Below are positions 60,301 through 64,000 of a DNA stretch of 64,000 nucleotides, piece after piece. The DNA lies in NCBI RefSeq assembly GCF_964340395.1, contig NC_135559.1, forward strand, positions 1,667,501 through 1,731,500, read 5' to 3'. The position numbers were made by a program, and so were the translations under genes. The stretch's first letter is position 1; each line of letters begins with the position of its first letter. The notes beneath the pieces were generated by a model that was not told the DNA's origin, did no database searches, and saw only the letters and a list, made by a program, of their open reading frames with translations. Source of the DNA: Glandiceps talaboti (Eukaryota > Hemichordata > Enteropneusta > Spengelidae).

Positions 60301-63300
60301 GAAAAGGGAAATACATACAAAAAACATGGATCAGTTACAAATGGATCAGAATAATAGAAAGCAAAATTAATATAAAATATCTCTACATTGTAGTGAAATA
60401 GTGAAATAATGAATTGTTGAAAGGTTTTCTTACCTGGCCAGGCCATTCCTTCACCCATTTATCTCTCTTACTTAAATTCTTCTTCAGAGACACTCTACAT
60501 GCCTTCAGGATATCCTTCAGTGTCCATCTCATTGTTCTTTCAATATCACATAGCCATGCCTATAACAAGAATCATTCATTCATTCATTAATTCATTAATC
60601 CATTCATTTGTTCATTTATTCATTCATTATACTAAAGCTCTGTAGTTTTAGAAGCTTTTGATTTTTATAACTATTTTTACAACATGACTAACTTTCACAG
60701 CAAACAATCTGATAAGAGCATTGTGTGAACCTACATTAGAGGCACTCACTATTGTATTAGTTTATGTCAGTTTGATAATAAGGAGAAAACTTTTCAGCAC
60801 CTCCAATGCCAGTTTTAATTGCCCACCACTGATAAAATGCTGTTCTGATCACAGGCATCTCTATACAGTATACATCTCTATAAGGTTGTAATATCATAGC
60901 AGGTAAGTACTTGATGTCAGTATAGAGGATTTTTTGGTCATTACACAAAGTTATATCTTACCTCTACTGGTCCTTCTAACAGTACTGGATGACCAAACTC
61001 TACGTATTCACCATCAGCAGAAAACATACCAGCTGCTTCAAACTTCTGAGTGATACCCATCTTATGCATTTTCAATGTCTTTATGTTATCAAAGCATTTC
61101 TTCAAATGAGGTTGGACCTGTGAGAGATATACAAGCAGTATGGGTTTTAGCTACAATATAAGGGTCTGTATTGCTCTCCTGTGATGTTTGTTTGGCAAGA
61201 TATAACCACTTGCACAGATACTGGTTGGTGGCTAGGAAGGGAGTTCCCCTCTTGAAGATGAAACCTTCGACATTCAGATTTCAAAAAAGCAATACTAACT
61301 ATTGGAAATTTGAAAATAATGAAATTTGTGTAGGGACCGTAATAATTAGTGAACACTATTCTAACAGCACAAAGGTTGGTTTCTTTCAAATCAAATTCAT
61401 TAGTTTTCTGACTGTAAAGACAAAAGGAAGTGCTCATCCTGAGGTGGATTTTCTTATCAATGTCAACTACATGCTAAGTAAGTTTTTTTTTTAATCCTTA
61501 CAAAACATGCATGAGAAGAGAAAGTTTACTAGCAGCTATGAATGGGTATAACAATGGCTAAGTAAGCTATATTATTATAATTGAAGTATTAACAGTTCAA
61601 AACAAGAAGTGTAGTACTAATACTTACGGCTTCAGGGTTCCTAGACTGTCCAAGGATCTCCAGTAAATCATCATTAGACAAGAAGTAAAACCTGGGGAAG
61701 ATTTGACGTTTGGTTTCTAGATACATGTCTAATGACTTCTGAATCTCTTCAAGTTTAGTGTTCATCTCATTCAAAGTCTCCAACAAACCTATAGAAGACA
61801 ATTTTACATTATACCATGCATAAACCAAAAATATGGAATTTATACCCTGGTCATTCTACGTCACAACAATGCGTGTCTACATCACTGGTTCTGCTGTGTT
61901 TGAAATATGAGACTCAGTCAAAATGCTCAAAATGTGCAGTTTCTTATTGGTTTGTACATGGTTGCATCAAACAGAGCCAGTGAACACTAACATGAAATGT
62001 GTGGTATTGTTTGCTCATTTGAATTCTCTGGAAACTCCAGTTACATCTTTTTTTCTTTGAGAGAATTTTGGACATGATATTACGATTCAAGGCAAAGTTA
62101 AGATAATGATAAATCCAAATTATTGACACTACATGTACCTTTATGGTGAGTTCCTCGCAATGCGTTGTTGTCTTTGTTTAGTCTGACCATGATCACTTTC
62201 CAGTTGGAATTCACGCTATCAAATTCATTGGACTCCCTAGGCAGCTGTTTCCTGATATCCTCTCCAAGGAAGATATTCTAGAAATAGAAGATAGAGAGTC
62301 TTGTTTCTATACCCTATATTTCCTTGAAAAAAAACTTCTGCACACAAAGTGATTGGACATTCAAGTCAGCCATCACAGTTTCTTTGAAAGTTTGAGAAAG
62401 TCCACTAACATACAAAACTAATTGGACAGCCTTCACAGTTACATTGAAAGAGGGGTGTTTCAATCCATCTACTAATACTATGGACCTTGATCACGCAATT
62501 ATATAATGATTCAGCGTTAGTTAATGTCTCTTTCTCTGAAATAGAAGAATAATAGAATAATATTTCCATAAAATGCTGGTAGTTGGTATCCTTGGTCCTC
62601 TTTCCTTTATGGTTTAATTAACCAGTCCTGTTTTCTGGTTAGAACCTTGTTGTTATCTCTGCACACATTTTGATTGATCATGATCACAGCATCACATTTA
62701 TTTTCAGTTTACCCTCCCAAAGTAACTATATTATACCGTCCTACTGATTCTTGGGACTATGAAAAAAATATTCCATACATATATAGTTTTTGTACTCAGG
62801 TTGGCAAGTTTTTTTGAACATACTCCCTGATCTAGTATCTCTGACTTCCTAAGGACAGACAGTCTTTGTATAGCATCCCAATTCTGAGGGTACTAGTACT
62901 TACCTCTAAGTACATCCACTGTCTTTGTACTGTCAAAGTCATTTCAATCACTTCAAGGATATGTGATAGGGTTCTCTCCCAGTGATCAACTTCTGCCTCA
63001 AATGCTTTGACGAACCTAGATGCTTTCATTGTTGACAGCTGTACTTGGTTGTCTTCTAACACCTGGAACACTTCATCTGTAGCCCTGCAAACCAAGTATA
63101 AAATACACAATGTAGGTGGTGGTATATCTTCTGTGTTTCTGCCTCTTTTCTCACTCACTCTCTGTATAGCTCTATTCACCAATTCATTAACATCTACATT
63201 AACTTTTTCTGTCTGCCTGTCCATCTGCCTATCTCTACACCTACTCTTTGCTTATCAGCATGTCTGTAGGTCTCTTAACTTGTTCACTTTCTGCTGGTGT

Positions 63301-64000
63301 TTTGTGGGCAAACATACATGCAGTTCAAATTACACTATAGTCTAGAGGCTATCCAAATCTCTTCTCACGTCTAGCTCAATGAGGTGCTGAGATTACTTTC
63401 AAATTCAAACAAAGCCACCCACACTATCACTAACATCATGTCTTTGTTAATCAATCACAGAATTCTACCCAATGATAAGTTAGTATTTACTGGGGTCATT
63501 TACATAATGTCCAAATATGATATATTTGTCAGATCAGGATGCTACTTATACATTGTTTACATCATTCTAACAGTTAGGGGTTTACTCATTTGCATAATGT
63601 CCAAATATGGTATATTTGTCAGATCAGAATGTTACTTATACATTGTTTACATCATTCTAACAGTTAGGGGTTTGCTCATTTACATGAACTACTTTTGGTT
63701 CATGATTTCTCATTAAGCTAGACAGGGTGAAGAAAGACCTTGAGATTTGAAGCCATGGATAGCCTCTAGACTAAATACATTAATATGAATGGATCATATT
63801 TAATACAATAGGTTTAAAGGAATCTCTGTGTATGACTTACTTTAACTTGTAATGTCCCCTGTCTTTATACGGTGCAATATCAAGCAATGTTACATCCCAA
63901 GTCTCCTTGATAGCCTGAATAGCCAGTTCAATAGCCAATTCTTTAGTAGCTGCAGCCGACACATCACTGATTTGTTCAGCAAACTGATCTAGCCCTAACT
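17540..64000 (-). CDS. DNAH2: dynein axonemal heavy chain 2, 3' three-quarters (54 exons)
   Basis: Axonemal inner-arm dynein heavy chain, the ATP-driven minus-end microtubule motor of cilia and flagella. Exon order and reading phase were checked at every junction: 54 exons from 63841-64000 (cut by the window edge) to 17540-17694 (TAG 17540-17542) give about 3,087 residues without a frameshift. Vertebrate DNAH2 is about 4,430 residues, so ~1,300 tail residues lie to the right. Landmarks in order: linker, AAA1 P-loop [12 protein letters not shown]2 [11 protein letters not shown]3 [12 protein letters not shown]4 GIGGSGRQS, stalk with microtubule-binding domain, AAA5, AAA6, C-terminal domain ending [10 protein letters not shown]. 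Near-continuous identity to remembered DNAH2 blocks ([33 protein letters not shown]) separates it from other heavy chains. Exon lists are in the block entries. Introns hold all the repeats listed below. Confidence 0.97.
17855..18745. repeat. 46-bp minisatellite with palindromic units, about 19 copies
   Basis: Exact 46-bp period; the unit contains tagtacagtaactgtacta, a near-perfect 19-base palindrome. Copies are almost identical except for a few edge variants. It lies in the last DNAH2 intron. Confidence 0.97.
19575..19670. repeat. (GAAT)n / (GAAC)n microsatellite
   Basis: A tetranucleotide array gaatgaatgaat switching to gaacgaacgaac with interruptions, in the intron between exons 51 and 52. 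Confidence 0.9.
22380..22720. mobile_element. dispersed repeat copy (family also at 23736, 39450, 46921, 61805)
   Basis: It contains the blocks ggaaaatacaag, aacattgctgagattacaac, tcatatgacaagtgtacgtc, ggctgaatga and acagaaccagtgac. These recur, some in reverse orientation, at about 23736-23870, 39450-39760, 46921-47120 and 61805-62000. It is non-coding, and element boundaries are not clear. Confidence 0.6.
23502..32270 (-). CDS. DNAH2: DNAH2 AAA6 (exons 39-47)
   Basis: Exons 31926-32270, 31056-31182, 30668-30753, 27704-27804, 26580-26694, 25585-25675, 25167-25292, 24212-24403 and 23502-23693. Blocks in family order: [68 protein letters not shown] with [49 protein letters not shown] and YGFNDSDFE. 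The donors of the exons ending at 27704 and 24212 are each duplicated in an adjoining tandem repeat. The 3.0-kb intron 27805-30667 has no gene that I can see; it is AT-rich throughout. Confidence 0.94.
23736..23870. mobile_element. dispersed repeat copy, partial
   Basis: Closely matches part of the copy at 22440-22560 (aacattgctgagattacaac, catatgacaagtgtacgtc, aacaataacagctg). Confidence 0.65.
23931..24231. repeat. 81-bp tandem repeat carrying duplicated splice donor of exon 46
   Basis: Units start at 23931, 24012, 24093 and 24174 (period 81). Each contains ctaccttaccttgggtggtt, which on the minus strand is the 3' edge of DNAH2 exon 24212-24403 plus its GTAAG donor. The last unit is the real exon edge. 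The plus-strand open frame through the array is an artefact of 81 being divisible by three. Confidence 0.93.
25731..25899. mobile_element. MITE with 46-bp inverted ends and 9-bp target-site duplication
   Basis: Ends tagtctcactgccagactca and (reverse complement) tagtctcgctgcctgacttg belong to 46-bp terminal inverted repeats, about 83% identical. The element is flanked by the exact 9-bp duplication atcaaagta at 25722-25730 and 25900-25908. A 9-bp duplication is typical of Mutator-like elements. At 169 bp it is non-autonomous. Confidence 0.88.
26965..27316. mobile_element. foldback element with ~40-bp inverted ends
   Basis: tcaagttaccattca at 26965 is the exact reverse complement of tgaatggtaacttga at the right end. 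The arms extend with indels through gatataacaac / gttgttatac. A second inner inverted pair (cacattttgtcta / tagacaaaatgtag) makes a long hairpin. No target duplication was found. Confidence 0.75.
27414..27731. repeat. ~58-bp tandem repeat carrying duplicated splice donor of exon 42
   Basis: Copies begin near 27417, 27470, 27527, 27585, 27643 and 27702. Each starts with acctgg(t/c)aa(a/g)gga. On the minus strand this is the 3' edge of DNAH2 exon 27704-27804 plus its GT. The last copy is the exon edge itself. Copies share ggtctgaaatatacctcaaa. Confidence 0.9.
31436..31575. mobile_element. small foldback element
   Basis: cactagtagatg...acccttcaagctgttatg on the left pairs with cataacagcatgaagggtaa...catctactaatgg on the right. 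A related left arm (cctggctat..gcactagtagat) occurs at 23283-23310, so it is a dispersed family. Confidence 0.6.
32741..35334 (-). CDS. DNAH2: DNAH2 AAA5 (exons 35-38)
   Basis: Exons 35209-35334, 34485-34633, 33559-33776 and 32741-33023. Recognisable blocks are [29 protein letters not shown] with [38 protein letters not shown] and LSNPHYTPE...TTIVNF followed by [15 protein letters not shown]5 does not bind nucleotide in dyneins; accordingly no P-loop is seen. Confidence 0.94.
33172..33281. repeat. (CAGA)n microsatellite
   Basis: An interrupted then pure cagacagacaga run in the intron between exons 37 and 38. Open frames on both strands are artefacts. Confidence 0.97.
34770..34930. mobile_element. 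half-copy of the foldback element at 55233-55488
   Basis: aatgaaatttgtactcagag, ttcttggaagcaaatc and cagacatctcgtcagcatcg match one arm of the element at 55233-55488. It is followed by a 37-base tandem duplication (gtcagcatcgtcaggggtgt). Confidence 0.6.
35921..39355 (-). CDS. DNAH2: DNAH2 stalk and microtubule-binding domain (exons 30-34)
   Basis: Exons 39145-39355, 38443-38559, 37603-37744, 36730-37016 and 35921-36085. Exons 30-31 form the outgoing coiled coil, with heptad-like, Lys/Glu-rich sequence such as [13 protein letters not shown] and [19 protein letters not shown]. Exons 32-33 encode the microtubule-binding head, with [21 protein letters not shown] and the [13 protein letters not shown] block. 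Exon 34 is the returning coiled coil ([26 protein letters not shown]). Family knowledge: this stalk carries the microtubule contact at its tip and communicates with the ring through sliding of the two helices. Confidence 0.95.
38655..39032. repeat. 26-bp minisatellite (aacacaccagtctggc core)
   Basis: About 14 copies with variable spacers (aaatgtct, gaaagtct, aaaaatct), some forming longer composite units at the right end. It lies in the intron between exons 30 and 31, inside the stalk-coding region. No exon edge is included. Confidence 0.93.
39450..39760. mobile_element. dispersed repeat copy
   Basis: It shares ggaaaatacaagtgacc, ggctgaatgaag, cagaaccagtgacatagata and gacgtagaacaacc with the copies at 22380, 46921 (reverse) and 61805 (reverse). 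Confidence 0.6.
39934..48592 (-). CDS. DNAH2: DNAH2 AAA4 (exons 24-29)
   Basis: Exons 48462-48592, 46582-46737, 45856-46023, 45392-45692, 44605-44737 and 39934-40073. Exon 26 carries the nucleotide loop GIGGSGRQS, in which the usual Lys is Arg; this is normal for AAA4 of DNAH2. Exon 27 has [16 protein letters not shown] and [13 protein letters not shown]. Exon 28 holds [11 protein letters not shown]. Exon 29 encodes [13 protein letters not shown], leading to the stalk. The intron between exons 28 and 29 (40074-44604) is the largest in the window. It holds a possible extra terminal exon at 42983-43090, a CA repeat and an inverted-repeat element. Confidence 0.94.
41632..41815. repeat. (ATGT)n / (ATGC)n microsatellite
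   Basis: A tetranucleotide run alternating tatg and catg blocks in the largest DNAH2 intron. The Met/Tyr/Cys/Val-type translations are artefacts. Confidence 0.97.
41918..42190. mobile_element. MITE-like element with ~26-bp inverted ends
   Basis: aggccaagatacacacagca at the left pairs with the right end ...ttgtgtatcttggcct, with a few mismatches. A diverged relative is at 13860-14090. No coding capacity. Confidence 0.72.
42817..42822 (-). terminator. AATAAA downstream of the candidate terminal exon
   Basis: A minus-strand AATAAA lies 161 bases beyond the TAA at 42983-42985. It supports reading the block at 42983-43090 as a 3'-terminal exon. Confidence 0.35.
42983..43090 (-). CDS. candidate 3'-terminal coding exon inside the largest DNAH2 intron
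   Basis: On the minus strand a pyrimidine tract (cctacctaccctaccttag) is followed by 35 open codons and TAA. The translation starts [14 protein letters not shown] and ends QQPPAWVA: Lys/Glu-rich, then Pro-rich. The other two frames close quickly. The local GC content is far above the surrounding intron. Its phase (0) matches DNAH2 exon 44605-44737, which ends after DLGSPEE, so splicing would give a truncated dynein ending after AAA4. Alternatively it is the last exon of a nested gene or a captured fragment; the KELSEED run faintly recalls the N-terminal region of proteasome subunit Rpn1/PSMD2. I do not recognise it with confidence. Confidence 0.4.
   Translation of the reverse strand: MAEKEAKDREKDKKVKDPKELSEEDQKQQPPAWVA
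43130..43208. repeat. (CA)n microsatellite
   Basis: About 40 pure CA units, read as (TG)n on the minus (gene) strand. It ends about 40 bases upstream of the acceptor of the candidate exon at 42983-43090. Less regular CA-rich sequence continues to 43380. Confidence 0.98.
46921..47120. mobile_element. dispersed repeat copy, reverse orientation
   Basis: ctacatcacgaca, tatatcactggttctg and ttcttcattcagcc are reverse complements of blocks in the copies at 22380 and 39450. Confidence 0.55.
47262..48420. repeat. compound minisatellite: 65-bp units then 44-bp units, sharing a palindrome
   Basis: From about 47262 to 47925, roughly ten 65-bp units (ggtttgtcattactcatgaa...). From there to 48420, about eleven 44-bp units (ggtatatatgtatgtgtgca...). 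Both share tgtgtgcatgcacac and cgctacaagtaatcact. gtgtgcatgcacac is a perfect 14-base palindrome. It lies in the DNAH2 intron between exons 24 and 25. Confidence 0.96.
49156..52183 (-). CDS. DNAH2: DNAH2 AAA3 (exons 19-23)
   Basis: Exons 51939-52183, 51160-51416, 50568-50734, 50087-50191 and 49156-49430. Exon 19 encodes [20 protein letters not shown]. Exon 20 has the Walker A loop GPVGTGKTS and [11 protein letters not shown]. Exon 21 has the Walker B region FMDDFNMP with GSQPPLEL. Exon 22 has MGPPGGGR. Exon 23 holds [11 protein letters not shown] and [12 protein letters not shown]3 is the regulatory nucleotide site that gates motor activity in dyneins; its motifs are complete here. Confidence 0.95.
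52711..55942 (-). CDS. DNAH2: DNAH2 AAA2 (exons 13-18)
   Basis: Exons 55817-55942, 54900-55118, 54396-54513, 53811-53947, 53318-53458 and 52711-52869. Exon 14 has the Walker A loop GKTGSGKT after [15 protein letters not shown]. Exon 15 encodes [16 protein letters not shown]. Exon 16 has the Walker B-like [11 protein letters not shown] and DDNKVLTL. Exon 17 has [13 protein letters not shown]. In axonemal dyneins AAA2 binds nucleotide but is thought not to cycle. Exon 15 uses the unusual donor GTTTGT and is followed about 43 bases downstream by a long CA repeat. Confidence 0.95.
52859..53158 (-). other. orphan coding-like open frame in a DNAH2 intron
   Basis: A minus-strand frame of about 97 codons, ending at 52859, lies between exons 17 and 18. 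The first ~75 codons look coding: mixed amino acids (for example [18 protein letters not shown]), several CpG dinucleotides and no low complexity. It is not part of DNAH2, because exons 17 and 18 join perfectly without it. Just upstream are mononucleotide C, T and G runs (53161-53205), as at an insertion scar. I do not recognise the protein. It may be a fragment of a captured gene or transposon. Confidence 0.3.
54045..54353. repeat. (TG)n with (CTGT)n microsatellite
   Basis: Interrupted tg/ctgt sequence from about 54045, then a nearly pure (TG)n tract to 54353. On the gene strand it is a (CA)n tract starting about 43 bases downstream of the donor of exon 54396-54513. Confidence 0.97.
55233..55488. 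mobile_element. foldback element with ~85-bp inverted arms
   Basis: The left arm (taacctaatgaaatttctac...) pairs with the right arm read in reverse (...gagtagaaagtttaatgagt) over about 85 bases at roughly 80% identity. A ~44-base tandem duplication (gctgacatcttgtcatcatt) sits in the loop. A half-copy occurs at 34770. Confidence 0.72.
56233..58676 (-). CDS. DNAH2: DNAH2 AAA1, the main ATPase site (exons 9-12)
   Basis: Exons 58487-58676, 57479-57659, 56737-56864 and 56233-56388. Exon 9 holds the Walker A loop [18 protein letters not shown] and the [11 protein letters not shown] block. Exon 10 holds the Walker B region [10 protein letters not shown] and the start of sensor I (ITMNPG), completed by YAGRTELP in exon 11. 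Exon 12 carries the small subdomain with [13 protein letters not shown] and FGLRAL. AAA1 is the primary ATP-hydrolysis site in all dyneins, and every key residue is intact. The acceptor of exon 10 (57659/57660) is duplicated upstream by a tandem repeat, described separately. Confidence 0.95.
57651..58213. repeat. three-copy ~190-bp tandem repeat carrying the splice acceptor of exon 10
   Basis: tgcaccagtctgg marks the unit starts at 57651, 57829 and 58021 (units 178, 192 and 193 bases). The first is the true edge of DNAH2 exon 57479-57659. The other two are copies in the upstream intron with the same acceptor and 10 exon bases. The rest of the unit is AT-rich with repeated tatgcaaatt words. 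Confidence 0.93.
58735..58985. repeat. (acagt)n / (gatac)n-type pentanucleotide tract
   Basis: acagcacagcacagtacaatacagt-like repeats pass into atgatacaatatgatac-like repeats. It starts about 60 bases upstream (gene sense) of the exon at 58487-58676. No coding meaning. Confidence 0.85.
59155..64000 (-). CDS. DNAH2: DNAH2 tail end and linker (exons 1-8 in window)
   Basis: Exons 63841-64000 (partial), 62904-63084, 62139-62277, 61628-61788, 60962-61117, 60434-60559, 59770-59880 and 59155-59447. They encode the end of the stem and the linker that swings across the AAA ring. Recognisable blocks are [35 protein letters not shown] with [55 protein letters not shown] and [17 protein letters not shown]. 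All follow the family order. The stretch ends at PLTDR, the conserved lead-in to AAA1. Phases at the seven internal junctions agree (for example exon 63841-64000 ends with AA, completed by G at 63084). Confidence 0.95.
59551..59570. repeat. poly-G tract
   Basis: About 20 G in a row in the intron between exons 7 and 8. Similar runs are at 53161-53205, 6794-6806 and 51004-51014; these are prone to assembly length error. Confidence 0.9.
59936..60278. repeat. (ATGT)n microsatellite with ACGT blocks
   Basis: About 85 tetranucleotide units in the intron between exons 6 and 7. Two internal blocks, near 60186-60205 and 60233-60249, read acgtacgtacgt, and a single one lies near 60015. All translated frames are artefacts. 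Confidence 0.98.
61805..62000. mobile_element. dispersed repeat copy, reverse orientation
   Basis: cattctacgtcacaaca, tacatcactggttctgctgt and gtttcttattggttt...aaacagagccagtgaacact match the family at 39600-39760 and the piece at 37365-37440. Confidence 0.6.
63338..63773. mobile_element. element with perfect 18-bp inverted ends and internal duplication
   Basis: tagtctagaggctatcca at the left is the exact reverse complement of the right end tggatagcctctagacta. A second inner pair (gtctagctcaat / cattaagctagac) extends the arms. Inside, a ~101-bp segment (cataatgtccaaatatg...) is tandemly duplicated. No target duplication is certain. No protein-coding capacity. Confidence 0.78.

Noticed and set aside
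59910-60458. Large open frames of repeated Met-Tyr-Val-Cys or His-Thr-Tyr-Ile
   Set aside because: Pure translation of the (ATGT)n microsatellite.

Overview
The window is nuclear DNA from an intron-rich animal. Coding sequence is split into short exons with GT-AG borders, and the introns are crowded with microsatellites, minisatellites and small inverted-repeat elements. An axonemal dynein, a splicing-associated SR-like protein and a secreted protease with cysteine-rich modules point to a ciliated, probably marine, invertebrate (hemichordate, cephalochordate or lophotrochozoan are all possible). I cannot fix the species from sequence alone.

Layout. (1) 1-7043, plus strand: the 3' part of a secreted proteinase-K-type subtilisin (S8) gene. 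A 63-bp minisatellite lies upstream, then seven exons (1062-7043) carry the whole Asp-His-Asn-Ser catalytic apparatus and two small cysteine-rich C-terminal modules. The signal peptide and propeptide exons are not in view. (2) 7044-9049: no gene seen; this is the convergent gap between the protease and the next gene. (3) 9917-15119, minus strand: a complete four-exon ARGLU1 gene (256 residues), with a likely promoter at 15190-15300. (4) 15300-17540: gap with small repeats and candidate poly(A) signals for the dynein gene. (5) 17540-64000, minus strand: DNAH2, the axonemal inner-arm dynein heavy chain. I placed 54 exons whose reading phases all join without a break. They give about 3,087 residues from the tail/linker through AAA1-AAA6 and the stalk to the stop codon. 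The first ~1,300 residues lie beyond the right edge.

The genes are functionally unrelated neighbours: extracellular proteolysis, nuclear splicing/transcription co-regulation, and ciliary motility.

The most unusual signal is in the DNAH2 introns. Three independent tandem-repeat arrays (23931-24231, 27414-27731, 57651-58213) have unit copies that contain a duplicated exon-intron junction of the adjoining exon, so each real splice site sits beside a ladder of decoy sites. A second is an isolated minus-strand block at 42983-43090 inside the largest DNAH2 intron that looks like a complete 3'-terminal coding exon, with pyrimidine tract, acceptor, 35 codons, stop and a downstream AATAAA. It is preceded by a long (TG)n tract and is phase-compatible with the previous DNAH2 exon, so it could give a truncated dynein isoform or belong to a nested gene. 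Several small transposable elements are also delimited, including one with a 9-bp target-site duplication.
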